64,000 nucleotides of DNA from Pseudomonas mandelii (GCF_024138395.1 NZ_JAMYDU010000012.1:79170-143169); one strand, 5' to 3'. Shown: positions 14,195 through 23,985, counted from the first letter of the stretch. Numbers and translations are program-made. Notes: generated by a model from the letters alone, not told the origin.

Positions 14195-16441
14195 ATGGAC
14201 AACAGCCCTAGCATATATGTCGAACGTCCGATCCAGCCGCACGTGCCGCAGCATCAGCAGTACAGCGAGGAAAAGGACACCATTGACCTGCTCAAATACT
14301 GGAGGGTGATCTGGCGCGCCCATTGGAAAATTGGCTGGTTGGTATTGCTTGGCTGTGCGCTGGCGATGGCCACGCTGTCGTTCATTCCGCAGCAGTACAT
14401 CGGCAGTACCACCTTGCTGATCAAAGAAAAAACGCCACCGCTGCTGGCCTTCCAGCAAGTCACGGATTCGAGTTCCGGTACCGTCGATTATTTGCAGACG
14501 CAATTGGCACTCCTGCAATCGCGGGACCTTGCCGAACGGGCGGTAAAAAAGCTGAACCTCACCACACACCCAGTGACCGATCCACGCCAGCAACCACAGC
14601 CATGGTTCGCCCCGCGCAGATGGTTGGCATCGCTTGAGCTTGGCCAATGGCTGCCCGTAGTAGGCCGTTTGGCACCGGTTCAGGTGGTGCCCTCTGAAGC
14701 CGATGTCTTCAACCAAGTCACGCAGAACCTCATGCAGCGCACGAGCGTCAAATTCGTCGGCAAGAGCCAGCTGATCAAAATAGAGGTGGAGTTGCCCGAC
14801 CCTGGCTTGGCGGCCGCTACCGCCAATGCGATTGCCCAAAGCTTCATCGACAGTCAGCTCGACAACAGCCTCAAATCCTCGCAGACCAATACCAGCTGGA
14901 TGAATTCACGCCTGATCGAGTTGCGTAATAACCTGCGCAATGCCGAAAACAAGCTTCAGGGCTATCGGGAAGAACAAGGCCTGGTTGATGTCGGCGGTGT
15001 GGCTACCATCAGCGCCAATGAACTGGAATTGACCGGCAACCGCATGATCGATGCCCGCCGTAATCTGGCAGAGGCCGAGAGCCAGTACCGTCAGGTACAG
15101 ACCCTGAGCAATGGCAACCTGAGCAAACTGTCCAGTGTGCCGGCGGTCCTGAGTAATCCTTTGGTGCAGAAATTCCAGGCGCAACAGGCCAAGGCCCAAG
15201 CCAAGGTCGAGGAATTGTCCGGACGCTACGGGGCAAAACATCCGACCCTGGCGGCCGCTCGCGCCGAACTGCGTATGGCCACCGACAGTTTGCGCCTGCA
15301 GGTTCAGCAGGTGGTTGCCGGTATCGAACGTGAATACCAACTGTCCCTGGCCAATGAAAACTCACTGCGTAAGTCATTCAACAGCAACAAGGCGCAATTA
15401 CAGGACATTTCGCGCAAAGAGTTCCAACTGCGTGAGTTTCAGCGTGAAGTCGACAGCAGCCGCGCGCTGTATGAGACCTTCATTACCCGTTTGAAAGAAA
15501 CCGCGGCCACCTCGGACATGGACTCCACCAAGGCACGCGTCGTCGACCCTGCGATTGTTCCTCTGGAACCCAGCAAGCCGCGTAAAACACTGATTCTGGC
15601 GATTGTCGCCGTCGTGTCCGCGCTGGTCGGCGTAGTGCTGGCATTGCTGTCGGAATCCCTGAACAAAACCTTCAAGACCGACGAAGCAATCGAAAGCACG
15701 CTTGACGTTCCCCTGCTCAGCGTGGTGCCGCTGGTCACGAGGAAAAGCCGCCGGCAACTCGCGCGACTGTTCGACGACAACGACCATCCGCGTTTTTGCG
15801 AGACCATCCGCAACCTGCGCACCTGGTTGATGTTGCACAGCGGCGACACGTCGTCACAGGTGGTACTCGTTGCCTCGACCATGGCCGAGGAGGGTAAAAG
15901 CACCATCGCCAACAACCTGGCGTACTCGCTCACCATGCTCGAGCGTGTCTTGTTGATCGATGCCGACATGCGCAAACCCAGCCTGTCGCTCAACTTTGAT
16001 TTCCCGCCCAACAGCCCGGGATTGGCCAATGTTCTGGCGGGCACTGCGCGGCTCGAGGACTGTATCCGCACTGTCGGCAATCTCGACATGCTGCCGGCCG
16101 GGAAGCTGTCGCCACCACCGCTGGATCTGCTCAGCTCGCCGCGCCTGGCCCCAATGCTTGAGGCGCTGAAGTCGCGGTACCAACGCATCATTATCGACTC
16201 TCCGCCTGCACAAATGGTCAGCGATGCATTGTTGCTGGCCAAGCATTCGGACGCGGTGATCTACGTGATCAAGGCCGAAAGCACGCCTGTCAGCCAGGTG
16301 CAGAAGTCCCTTGCGATGCTGCAGCAGAGTCATGCGCCGGTGTTCGGTGTAGTGCTTAACCAGGTTGACCTGAGCAAGGCCCGCAAACAGGGCTACAGCC
16401 ATTCCGATACGTTCCAGAACTACGACTACATGTCCCGGTAA
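14195..16441 (+). CDS. wzc: Wzc-type chain-length regulator and BY-kinase
   Basis: This 748-residue inner-membrane protein is encoded 2 bp after the OPX gene. A first membrane span lies near 50-70 and a Wzz domain follows. A long periplasmic coiled coil (about 230-430) ends in a GNVR-type segment, and a second span lies near 465-490 (LILAIVAVVSALVGVVLALL). The cytoplasmic kinase has Walker A around 556-569 (STMAEEGKST), Walker A' around 585-596 (VLLIDADMRKPS) and Walker B near 665 (IIIDSPP). The C-terminal tyrosine cluster is small (three Tyr in the last 17 residues). It sets polymer length and energises export through cyclic autophosphorylation. No separate phosphatase gene is seen. Confidence 0.92.
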   Translation: MDNSPSIYVERPIQPHVPQHQQYSEEKDTIDLLKYWRVIWRAHWKIGWLVLLGCALAMATLSFIPQQYIGSTTLLIKEKTPPLLAFQQVTDSSSGTVDYLQTQLALLQSRDLAERAVKKLNLTTHPVTDPRQQPQPWFAPRRWLASLELGQWLPVVGRLAPVQVVPSEADVFNQVTQNLMQRTSVKFVGKSQLIKIEVELPDPGLAAATANAIAQSFIDSQLDNSLKSSQTNTSWMNSRLIELRNNLRNAENKLQGYREEQGLVDVGGVATISANELELTGNRMIDARRNLAEAESQYRQVQTLSNGNLSKLSSVPAVLSNPLVQKFQAQQAKAQAKVEELSGRYGAKHPTLAAARAELRMATDSLRLQVQQVVAGIEREYQLSLANENSLRKSFNSNKAQLQDISRKEFQLREFQREVDSSRALYETFITRLKETAATSDMDSTKARVVDPAIVPLEPSKPRKTLILAIVAVVSALVGVVLALLSESLNKTFKTDEAIESTLDVPLLSVVPLVTRKSRRQLARLFDDNDHPRFCETIRNLRTWLMLHSGDTSSQVVLVASTMAEEGKSTIANNLAYSLTMLERVLLIDADMRKPSLSLNFDFPPNSPGLANVLAGTARLEDCIRTVGNLDMLPAGKLSPPPLDLLSSPRLAPMLEALKSRYQRIIIDSPPAQMVSDALLLAKHSDAVIYVIKAESTPVSQVQKSLAMLQQSHAPVFGVVLNQVDLSKARKQGYSHSDTFQNYDYMSR

Positions 16442-16584
16442 AACCTTGCGTCTGTGACACCCGTAGTCTTCCTCCCAACTTCTACCAAAAGCTGCTTCAT
16501 CCCAGTCGAGCTATACCAGCGTGCGGGAACGAGGGCGTGCAGTGTTCGGCGCCGAAGTCCAACCCATGCCCGGAGGTTGCGCCG

Positions 16585-17976
16585 ATGACATCGCTCTACA
16601 CCGCTCAAATGACGCGTCGCCGAGGTCTGACCTTCTGGGGCCAATGGCTGTGCGCAATAACCCTGGCCAACCTGCTGCTGATGTTGCTGGTGTATTGGCG
16701 CGTCGGCAGCCTGACCAGTGAATACCGCGTCCTGATGATTCTCACCGCGCTCGGTTCGGTGCCGATCTACAGCATCATGCAGGTTTACCACAAGCGTCAT
16801 GAGTGGTTGTCCGGGCTCGGTCGGCTGCTGGTGGCCTGGATGATTTTGCTGGCCGTTCTGAGCAGCATTGCCTTCGTCACCCAAACCAGCGTGATTTTCT
16901 CGCGGCAGGTGATCATCGTCTGGGCCGTGCTGGGTTACCTGGTCCAGGCGGCGAGCTTTTTGCCCCTGCATTATCTGGCCCGACTGCATTCTCACAAGCT
17001 CTGCAACGAGCGCCGCGCGGTGATCATCGGGACGTGTCCGACCGCGCAAAAGCTGGCGAGGAAACTGTCCAGACGCAATCGCGTACCGCTATTGGGTTTT
17101 ATCGCAACCGCCGACCATACCGGCCCGGCACCGAGCGTTTTGCCGCTATTGGGGCGCATCGATGAGGTTCGCGAAATCATCACCCGTCTGCACATACGCC
17201 GCGTGTACATCGTTTTGCCGATGGCACAAGCCGCCATCATTGAAGCGCTGTACATCGACCTTCTGGACATGAATGTCGACGTGGTCTGGATCCCTGATTT
17301 CGGCAGCATGGTGCTGCTCAATCAGTCGATCTCGGAAATAGAGCGAATGCCGGCCATCTACCTCAACGAGAGTCTGATCAGTTCGCACCCCGGCAGCCTG
17401 CTCTGCAAAGAGCTGTTCGAACGTAGCCTGGCCGCCGTGTCCATTGTTGTGCTCAGCCCCTTGCTGCTGATCGTGGCGGCAGCCGTGAAGCTGTCATCGC
17501 CCGGCCCGGTGTTGTTCAAACAAAATCGCTATGGCTGGAACGCTGAGGTGATCAAGGTCTGGAAGTTTCGATCGATGCGTGTGCACGACGACAACGAAGT
17601 GCGTCAGGCCACCCGCGAGGATGACCGCGTTACGCCACTTGGGCGTTTCTTGCGCCGCAGTTCCATCGACGAGCTACCGCAACTGTTCAACGTGCTTTGC
17701 GGCGAAATGGCCCTGGTCGGCCCGCGACCGCATGCGGTCACGCACAACATTTATTACACCGGCAAGGTTCGCGCCTACATGGCCCGTCATCGCCTCAAAC
17801 CGGGAATCACCGGGTTGGCCCAGATCACCGGGCATCGAGGTGAAACCCAGACGTTGGAAAAAATGCAGCAGCGCGTCGCCCAGGACCTCAACTACATCAA
17901 CCAGTGGTCGCTGTGGCTCGACATCAAGATTCTGGTCAAGACCCCTTTTACGTTGTTCTCAAAAGACACTTACTGA
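16585..17976 (+). CDS. Undecaprenyl-phosphate sugar phosphotransferase (WcaJ-like, initiating enzyme)
   Basis: The 463-residue protein starts at ATG 16585 with GGAGG 8 nt upstream; a longer in-frame GTG at 16537 lacks a good site. Four N-terminal membrane spans and a Rossmann-like CoA_binding_3 region (about 130-240) precede a fifth membrane element (LAAVSIVVLSPLLLIVAA) and the catalytic domain. That domain shows KVWKFRSM, RRSSIDELPQLFNVL, GEMALVGPRP and KPGITGLAQITG. These enzymes transfer hexose-1-phosphate, usually glucose or galactose, to undecaprenyl phosphate, starting the EPS repeat unit. Confidence 0.92.
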   Translation: MTSLYTAQMTRRRGLTFWGQWLCAITLANLLLMLLVYWRVGSLTSEYRVLMILTALGSVPIYSIMQVYHKRHEWLSGLGRLLVAWMILLAVLSSIAFVTQTSVIFSRQVIIVWAVLGYLVQAASFLPLHYLARLHSHKLCNERRAVIIGTCPTAQKLARKLSRRNRVPLLGFIATADHTGPAPSVLPLLGRIDEVREIITRLHIRRVYIVLPMAQAAIIEALYIDLLDMNVDVVWIPDFGSMVLLNQSISEIERMPAIYLNESLISSHPGSLLCKELFERSLAAVSIVVLSPLLLIVAAAVKLSSPGPVLFKQNRYGWNAEVIKVWKFRSMRVHDDNEVRQATREDDRVTPLGRFLRRSSIDELPQLFNVLCGEMALVGPRPHAVTHNIYYTGKVRAYMARHRLKPGITGLAQITGHRGETQTLEKMQQRVAQDLNYINQWSLWLDIKILVKTPFTLFSKDTY

Positions 17977-18024
17977 GGCATTACCGCGCGACTCAGCCAA
18001 GGCGTAACAAAAGGAGAAACATCC

Positions 18025-18978
18025 GTGTCAGACAAAGCCCCCCCCTTAGCGCATTCAGTGTGCGTCGTGATCCCTATGTACAACGGCGCCGACAGCATTG
18101 AGCAAACACTGGCGTCCCTGGTCGGGCAAACTCGACTGCCCGATCACGTCATCGTCGTCGACGATGGTTCCACCGATGACGGACCACAACGGGTCAAAGA
18201 CTTCGCGGCGCCGTTTCGCCTGACGCTGTTGCAGCAAGCCAACGAAGGCCAGGCCAGCGCCCGCAACCACGGATTGCGGCACAGTGAAGAGACTTTTGTG
18301 GCGTTGCTCGATGCCGATGACCAATGGCGTCCGCAAAAGCTGGAGAAACAATTGGCACTGTATGACGAACTCAGCCGTCAGGGACGGCCGGTGGGGCTGA
18401 TCGACTGCTACACGCAGGTCAATTACAGCGACGGCAGGCAGCAAGTGGACGACCGGTGCAAGAACGGCAGGCATTTCTACGATTTCATCCACGCCAACGT
18501 CGTCAATGGCGTATCCACCGCGCTGGTCAAGCGCGACGTGATCATGCATTTCGGCGGCTTCGATGCCAGCCTGCGTTACTCCGAAGACCGCTTCATGTGG
18601 ACCCGAATAGCCGAATACTGGGAGATCCACACGGTGCCACAGGTGCTGCTGGATCGCACGGTCAACAGCGGCAACATGACCGCGCAACCGCAAAAGTACT
18701 ACCTGAACAAGATCAGGTTCATCGAAGTGTACCTCGCCCGCTATGGCGCGCAGCTCAGCAAGCAGCAACGGATCGATTTCGTGCTGGGCAACCACACCGA
18801 TTTTCTCAATGCATTTTCCCGACGCGGCGAGCATGCCCAGGTGATCGGCGTGTACCGGCAAATGCTGGAATATTCCTGGCAAACACTGATCTTCGCCAAT
18901 GGCAAACCGACCTTGCGCTACCTCTATGCTCGCGTCAGATCATTGCGCAAGGCAACGGCGTCAACCACCGCTACCTGA
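18025..18978 (+). CDS. Family 2 glycosyltransferase
   Basis: This 317-residue enzyme starts at GTG 18025 behind AAGGAG. The GT-A fold is clear: SVCVVIPMYNGADSIEQTL at 12-30, VDDGSTDDG, NEGQASARNHGL and ALLDADDQW (DxD metal motif), with an acceptor region containing RYSEDRFMWTRIAEY. It adds a sugar to the lipid-linked EPS unit; donor and linkage are unknown. Its last 40 residues (MLEYSW, GKPTL, YARVRSLRK) recur as a decayed remnant at 26419-26570, so a related gene once stood between wzy and wzx. Confidence 0.9.
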   Translation: MSDKAPPLAHSVCVVIPMYNGADSIEQTLASLVGQTRLPDHVIVVDDGSTDDGPQRVKDFAAPFRLTLLQQANEGQASARNHGLRHSEETFVALLDADDQWRPQKLEKQLALYDELSRQGRPVGLIDCYTQVNYSDGRQQVDDRCKNGRHFYDFIHANVVNGVSTALVKRDVIMHFGGFDASLRYSEDRFMWTRIAEYWEIHTVPQVLLDRTVNSGNMTAQPQKYYLNKIRFIEVYLARYGAQLSKQQRIDFVLGNHTDFLNAFSRRGEHAQVIGVYRQMLEYSWQTLIFANGKPTLRYLYARVRSLRKATASTTAT

Positions 18979-19043
18979 AAAATTCAAAATCTGCAGGGGT
19001 ATCAGTCTTCATTCGAAATTCCGGCGCCCATTGAGGTGAAGTG

Positions 19044-20522
19044 ATGCCGATGTTTAAAGAATATCTGCTGGCACTACTGCTGACGGTTTCGCTTGTTTGC
19101 AACGCAGCACAAGCGCCTTCCGGTGCACCCACCAGCGGGCTCGTGCTGTGGCTGGACGCGGCCGATGCTTCAACAATGACCCTGGATGCGCAAAACCGTC
19201 TCCAGCGCTGGAGCGACAAATCCGGCAAGTCCAATGACGCCACAGTAGACGATGCCGCCTTGCAGCCACAGCGGATGGCAAACGCCCTGAATGGTCATTC
19301 GGTAGTGCGTTTCAGTGGCGCTTCGGCGTTTCTCGGCAAAACAATCCGTACGGCCAAAGGCCCTGTGACGATATTGATCGTGTCCCGTCGATTGCCCGAA
19401 CAAGCCCCGGGGGATCCCTGGCAACGGTTGTTCAGCTCACGCCCGCAAATCGCCAACAACGATAACGTGTTGCCGAATTTCGCCATCAGCCTGCAACAGG
19501 CCACCGCGTACGAGCCGACCTTTTCCGTCCTGGAGCTTTACGATGTGCCGATTGGTCCGTATGCAGTCGGGCGCAACGTCGTCGGCAATTCCGACAACTT
19601 TCGCGGCGACATCGCAGAAGTGCTGGTGTACGACCGTCCGTTTGCCTCCCTCGCAGAGCGCCAGCGTGCATTTCAGTACCTGGCAGACAAGTGGTCAGTT
19701 GCCATCCCCTCACAGGCCGATACCTGGACTCGTGTCGGACCACTAGGCACATTGCCGACCCGGACCAACGCCAATCTGCCGCTGTCCGATCAGACCAATG
19801 CCGGTCGGTGGATTCTCGACACGAAACTGTCCGACGACTTCAATGGCACAACCCTCGACCCCGGGCGCTGGCACGTCAACAATGCCATAGGGAACGAATC
19901 GCTCGGACGCAAACCGGCGCTTTTCACTCCGCGCAACGCCACCGTCAGCAATGGCAACCTGAACATTGTCTTTCGCAAGGAAACCTTGCCGCAGAAGTAC
20001 GAGCTACTCGGTTTCAAGGACTACACCTCTGCCATGGTTCGAACCATTGAACGCGGCTTCTACGGATATTACGAAGCACATGCCAAACCCATGAACTCCG
20101 CAGGTTCCAGCGCATTCTGGCTCGCCTGGACGGGCATGGCTGACAACGCAACCGAAATCGACATCTTCGAAATCGGCGGCAAGACGAAAGACGCTGCCTT
20201 CGATCGGCTATACAACATGAACGCCCACGTGTGGGCCACGCCACAAAGCACCGAACATATCGCCAACGGCAGCACCTGGGTCAGCCCTTGGCGCCTGGCA
20301 AGTGCCTTTCATGTCTACGGCTTCGACTGGCGGCCCGACACCCTGCGCTGGTACGTCGATGGCGTGCTGGTCAGGGAATCGAAGAACACCCACTTCTTCT
20401 TCCCCATGCAAATCGTCTTTGACAGTGAGGCCATGTGGAAATGGTTCGGCGTGGTCGACGATGCTGACCTGCCCTCCACCTTCAGCATCGACTACGTCAA
20501 GGTATGGCAACGTGCTCAATAG
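19044..20522 (+). CDS. Secreted GH16 glycoside hydrolase with N-terminal LamG-like domain
   Basis: The product has 492 residues from ATG 19044 (GAGG 7 nt upstream). A signal peptide ends near CNAAQA. Residues about 28-225 form a LamG/concanavalin-like domain (GLVLWLDAADAS, VVRFSGASAFLG, GDIAEVLVYDRPF). The catalytic GH16 domain covers about 260-490, with the signature TEIDIFE near 369-375 containing the nucleophile and acid/base glutamates. Family members cut beta-1,3, beta-1,4 or sulphated galactan backbones. Within an EPS cluster it probably trims or releases the polymer in the periplasm or outside the cell; the bond cleaved is unknown. Confidence 0.88.
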   Translation: MPMFKEYLLALLLTVSLVCNAAQAPSGAPTSGLVLWLDAADASTMTLDAQNRLQRWSDKSGKSNDATVDDAALQPQRMANALNGHSVVRFSGASAFLGKTIRTAKGPVTILIVSRRLPEQAPGDPWQRLFSSRPQIANNDNVLPNFAISLQQATAYEPTFSVLELYDVPIGPYAVGRNVVGNSDNFRGDIAEVLVYDRPFASLAERQRAFQYLADKWSVAIPSQADTWTRVGPLGTLPTRTNANLPLSDQTNAGRWILDTKLSDDFNGTTLDPGRWHVNNAIGNESLGRKPALFTPRNATVSNGNLNIVFRKETLPQKYELLGFKDYTSAMVRTIERGFYGYYEAHAKPMNSAGSSAFWLAWTGMADNATEIDIFEIGGKTKDAAFDRLYNMNAHVWATPQSTEHIANGSTWVSPWRLASAFHVYGFDWRPDTLRWYVDGVLVRESKNTHFFFPMQIVFDSEAMWKWFGVVDDADLPSTFSIDYVKVWQRAQ

Positions 20523-20619
20523 CCGTCACACGGCGCTATAAGGTTCGCCCCGGGGCAAAATTTCAATCGGCAGGGTGGTCTGTTTTCAATCAGCGCCAAC
20601 ACGTTTGGAGCGCATAGAC

Positions 20620-21666
20620 ATGATCAAGCGCCGGGTGAATGAATTAGACTTGCTGCGCTTCCTTGCTGCTTTCGCAGTAGTGATTTTTCACTATGCTTTT
20701 CGCGGGTATGCAAGGGGCGACATGTCTACTATGCCCTACCCGCTATTGGCTGAACCTGCCAAATACGGTTATTTAGGAGTCGAACTGTTTTTTATGATCA
20801 GCGGATTCGTCATTCTGATGACCGCTTCGAGCAATAATCTCAAAGTATTCTTCATCTCCCGCGTCGTTCGCCTCTACCCTGCTTTCCTGGTGTGCTGCAC
20901 CCTCACTTTTCTAATCACGCTTGCCATCGGACAGCCAAGGTATACGGCTGATTTTTATCAATACATTGTTAACATGACATTGCTTAGCGACTTGATGGGC
21001 GTCCCGTCGATAGATGGCGTTTACTGGTCTCTCTTTGTAGAAATCAAATTTTACCTGATGATATCCATTCTGTTGGGTCTGAAGAAAATAGAAAAAATAG
21101 AGACCTACCTCGTACTCTGGCTACTCATCTCCGCCATAGTAGAAGCATTCACTTTTGAAAAGATTCGCTCGATATTAATTACCGATTACTCTGCTTACTT
21201 CATCGCGGGCGCCACCTTCTACATAATATGGGCCAAGGGCTTCACTAAAACACGAGTCTTCCTGTTGGCCGGTGCTTTAGCATTAGCCTGTTACACCGCA
21301 ATTGTATGGGCCGCATCGATCGAAACCAAATATGCAACCGAATTCAATCCTCTGATCATATGCGGCGTAATTATCCTGTTCTTCATGACGTTTTTTTTGA
21401 TCGCAACGAACAAAACGGCAGCCATAGGGAACTTGAACTGGACGACGTTAGGAGCCCTGACCTACCCACTTTACCTATTACATCAAATGATCGGCTTTAT
21501 GATCTTTAACCTTGCTTATCCAATGGTGAACCCGCACATACTGCTATGGGGCACCACCGCCTTGATGATATGGGCCTCTTATATCATCCACAAAAGAATA
21601 GAAGTCCCCATGGCCAGGCAAATCAAAAAAATCCTTTTATTATCCCTCAACCGTGTCAGAGACTGA
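20620..21666 (+). CDS. Acyltransferase 3 family membrane protein (EPS O-acetylation)
   Basis: The 348-residue protein starts at ATG 20620 with TTTGGAG upstream. It begins with RRVNELDLLRFLAAFAVVIFHYAF, the R..LD.LR...A..V...H motif of acyltransferase 3 proteins with the catalytic His. About ten membrane spans follow, with GYLGVELFFMISGFVI and GVYWSLFVEIKFYL. It probably acetylates the growing polysaccharide. Base composition is clearly AT-richer than its neighbours (many ATA, TTA and AAA codons), suggesting recent acquisition. It is the last gene before the second leader. Confidence 0.88.
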   Translation: MIKRRVNELDLLRFLAAFAVVIFHYAFRGYARGDMSTMPYPLLAEPAKYGYLGVELFFMISGFVILMTASSNNLKVFFISRVVRLYPAFLVCCTLTFLITLAIGQPRYTADFYQYIVNMTLLSDLMGVPSIDGVYWSLFVEIKFYLMISILLGLKKIEKIETYLVLWLLISAIVEAFTFEKIRSILITDYSAYFIAGATFYIIWAKGFTKTRVFLLAGALALACYTAIVWAASIETKYATEFNPLIICGVIILFFMTFFLIATNKTAAIGNLNWTTLGALTYPLYLLHQMIGFMIFNLAYPMVNPHILLWGTTALMIWASYIIHKRIEVPMARQIKKILLLSLNRVRD

Positions 21667-21751
21667 TCAGCCCTGGCAGAGCGCCTCCTTCACACGACCC
21701 TCAACCCAGACATGGCGTCCAGCCGAGCTGAAAATTATTTCCAAAACAAAT

Positions 21752-22125
21752 GGTTGAAGCGCCTGAATACGTTATTGGACAGAAGGTTATATTTTTGACT
21801 AGTGACATTTGACAGGCTGCCTGCAGTGGTCGATACCTATCAAGGCCGGCGTTTAACAAAGATGAAAGTGCAGTGAACAGCTATACGCCGCCCCAGCATC
21901 TAGCAACGTTCGAAGTGCTTGTTTTTTAAAAGAACCGACGGTTCGGACCCTGCGGTAGCTTTGGCCACATCACTGTAGTGTTAAGCAGTCGTTACAACTC
22001 TCACTAGTAGCCTTGAGTGTAACGCAGCACAAGAATCATCGTTAATTAATCATTGCGCACGCCAGATTATTGACTGACGTAAAACTCTACCGTTAGTTGT
22101 GCATTACATGTTTCACGATTGATAC
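21752..22125 (+). promoter_or_regulatory. Duplicated EPS leader, copy B (before the second half of the cluster)
   Basis: This aligns along its length with 11221-11640. The hairpin of copy A is kept with altered bases: CGGCGTTTA (21847-21855) pairs with TATACGCCG (21882-21890), so the A-T pair of copy A is a G-C pair here. Next to the ops-like site a second hairpin GAACC/GGTTC precedes GGACCCTGCGG. No reading frame with a ribosome-binding site lies in 21667-22174. Confidence 0.8.
21951..21962 (+). promoter_or_regulatory. ops-like element, copy B
   Basis: TGCGGTAGCTTT is identical to 11423-11434 and lies 213 nt before the WecG/TagA-type gene. It would place the second EPS transcription unit under the same RfaH-like factor. 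Confidence 0.7.
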
Positions 22126-22174
22126 AGCAGTTCTAATCATTCGCATCACAAAAAATATCCTTGGGAGTCAGGCA

Positions 22175-22882
22175 ATGATCAGTCTGGAATTAATGGGGCA
22201 TTACACCCCGAATTTGCTGGACGCCAACAAGGCCTTTTCCTTCATTAACTTTGCATCCGTCGGCAGTCTGTTCGACCGGGACCCGACGTCCATCGCCTAT
22301 TTTTGCGACGGCATGCTGATGTCGACCTTCATGTCGCGCATCACCGGCCGCACGATCGGCCGGGTCAGCTTCGACTTCACTTCCATCGCCGACGCGGTGT
22401 TCAGCTGCGCCGAGAAACAAGGCAAGCGCCTTTATTTTGTCGGTGCCCGGCAAGCCGAACTGGACCTGTTCCTCAATAAGATCAAGGCTCGCTACCCCGC
22501 GCTGATTATTGCCGGTCATCACAATGGTTATTTCGATGCAGCGCAGGCCGCGTGCATCCAGGCAGACATCTGCCGCAGTGAAGCGAACATCCTGATCGTA
22601 GGCTTGGGCGCCGGGCTGCAGGAGCGGTTCGAGCAGGATGCCCTGCGTGCCGGTTTCACCGGGGTGGCATTTACCTGTGGCGGTTTCATTCGCCAAGAGG
22701 CCACAGCCACTCATCAATATTACCCTGAACTGATCAACCGCCTGCATCTGCGCGCGTTCTATCGGATGTACCGCGAACCGCACACCATCAAACGCTACCT
22801 TATCGATTACCCGACCAATTTTGTTCATCTGTTGGTGATGATCATCCGGCGAAAAGTGACCATCAATATCACTTATCCCTAA
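22175..22882 (+). CDS. WecG/TagA/CpsF family glycosyltransferase
   Basis: The 235-residue protein starts at ATG 22175 with GGGAG 7 nt upstream; the 26-codon upstream extension falls in the leader and is rejected. Family marks are FINFASVGSLF, YFCDGMLMSTFM (the DG of the active site), RLYFVGARQAELD and ILIVGLGAGLQERF, a variant of the usual GxGxPxQE loop. Members transfer N-acetylmannosaminuronate, ManNAc or related sugars to undecaprenyl-linked acceptors. It is the first gene of the second transcription unit. Confidence 0.88.
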   Translation: MISLELMGHYTPNLLDANKAFSFINFASVGSLFDRDPTSIAYFCDGMLMSTFMSRITGRTIGRVSFDFTSIADAVFSCAEKQGKRLYFVGARQAELDLFLNKIKARYPALIIAGHHNGYFDAAQAACIQADICRSEANILIVGLGAGLQERFEQDALRAGFTGVAFTCGGFIRQEATATHQYYPELINRLHLRAFYRMYREPHTIKRYLIDYPTNFVHLLVMIIRRKVTINITYP

Positions 22883-22905
22883 GCATCCGGCACCGAGCAA
22901 CGACC

Positions 22906-23985
22906 ATGCATATCCTGTTCATCCTCAAGGACTTCAAGCCCGATGGTGGCCTCGAGCGTGTCCAGCAACGCCTGGCCAGACAGTTTCTCAAAGATGGCCA
23001 GCGTGTCAGTTATTTCGTCATGAACGGCGACACGCCAGACGATGAAGGGGCTGCCACGCTCAATGGCGGCGGCAATGGAATCGTTGGCCTGCTCAAGTCC
23101 ATCGTATTGCTGCGGCGGATTATTCGTCGCGAACAAGTGACCCACCTCATCGCCGCCAAAGAACAAGCCAACCTCTGCACCTGGTTTGCCACCTTGGGTC
23201 GCCCATGCAAGGTTATCTATAGCCGTCATGCAGCACTGGATTGCAGCGAACAAAAAATCAGTCCCGCCACCCTGCGTCTGCTCTATGCGTTGTACCTCTG
23301 TGGCAACGGTCGGGTCGTGACGGTTTCCAACGGCTTGCGCCAGTCCCTCGCCGAGCTCGTGCCCTGGGGTCGCGAACGCATTCGTTATTGCCCCAATGCC
23401 GTGGTCACCGAGCAACTGCTCAGCGCCGCACAGACGCCCATGCTCACCGGTTTGCCGACCGAGTTCTGGTTAGCGGTGGGACGGCTGGTAGAACCGAAAG
23501 GTTTCCACCTGCTGCTCGATGCCTATGCCATGGCCTTGCGCAGCGCCGCGCTGCCGGATCTGGTGATCATCGGCGATGGCCCGCAACTCGCCGCGCTGAC
23601 CTCACAGGCCAGCCACCTGGGCATCGAGGGCCATGTGCATTTCACCGGTTTCCTGAGCAATCCCTACCCTTTTATCAGGCAGGCACGACTGCTGATCCTG
23701 AGTTCGTTTCACGAGGGCTTGCCGACCGTGCTGATCGAAGCCTTGGCGCTGGGTACGCCAGTGTTGGCCTGCGACTGCGAAACCGGGCCCAGGGAACTGC
23801 TTGATAACGGCCGTCTCGGCGACCTGGTCAAGGTCAATGATGTAGCGGCGCTGGCCGAAGGGATGCTGCGCAGCGTGACCTCGCAAAGCCAGGCTGCGCC
23901 AAGCGGGGAAGTGGCCGCTGAAGCCGTCCGACAGTACACCAGTCAATCCGCCGCGCAAGCGTACTATCAGGTGTGGAATCAATGA
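22906..23985 (+). CDS. Family 4 glycosyltransferase
   Basis: This 359-residue GT-B enzyme shows an N-terminal GGLERVQQRLARQF acceptor-domain loop. The C-terminal donor domain contains VGRLVEPKGFHLLLDAY, IIGDGPQ and the retaining EX7E motif in HEGLPTVLIEALALG. It is cytoplasmic and adds one sugar to the EPS unit. Its stop overlaps the start of the next glycosyltransferase by ATGA, indicating translational coupling. Confidence 0.9.
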   Translation: MHILFILKDFKPDGGLERVQQRLARQFLKDGQRVSYFVMNGDTPDDEGAATLNGGGNGIVGLLKSIVLLRRIIRREQVTHLIAAKEQANLCTWFATLGRPCKVIYSRHAALDCSEQKISPATLRLLYALYLCGNGRVVTVSNGLRQSLAELVPWGRERIRYCPNAVVTEQLLSAAQTPMLTGLPTEFWLAVGRLVEPKGFHLLLDAYAMALRSAALPDLVIIGDGPQLAALTSQASHLGIEGHVHFTGFLSNPYPFIRQARLLILSSFHEGLPTVLIEALALGTPVLACDCETGPRELLDNGRLGDLVKVNDVAALAEGMLRSVTSQSQAAPSGEVAAEAVRQYTSQSAAQAYYQVWNQ

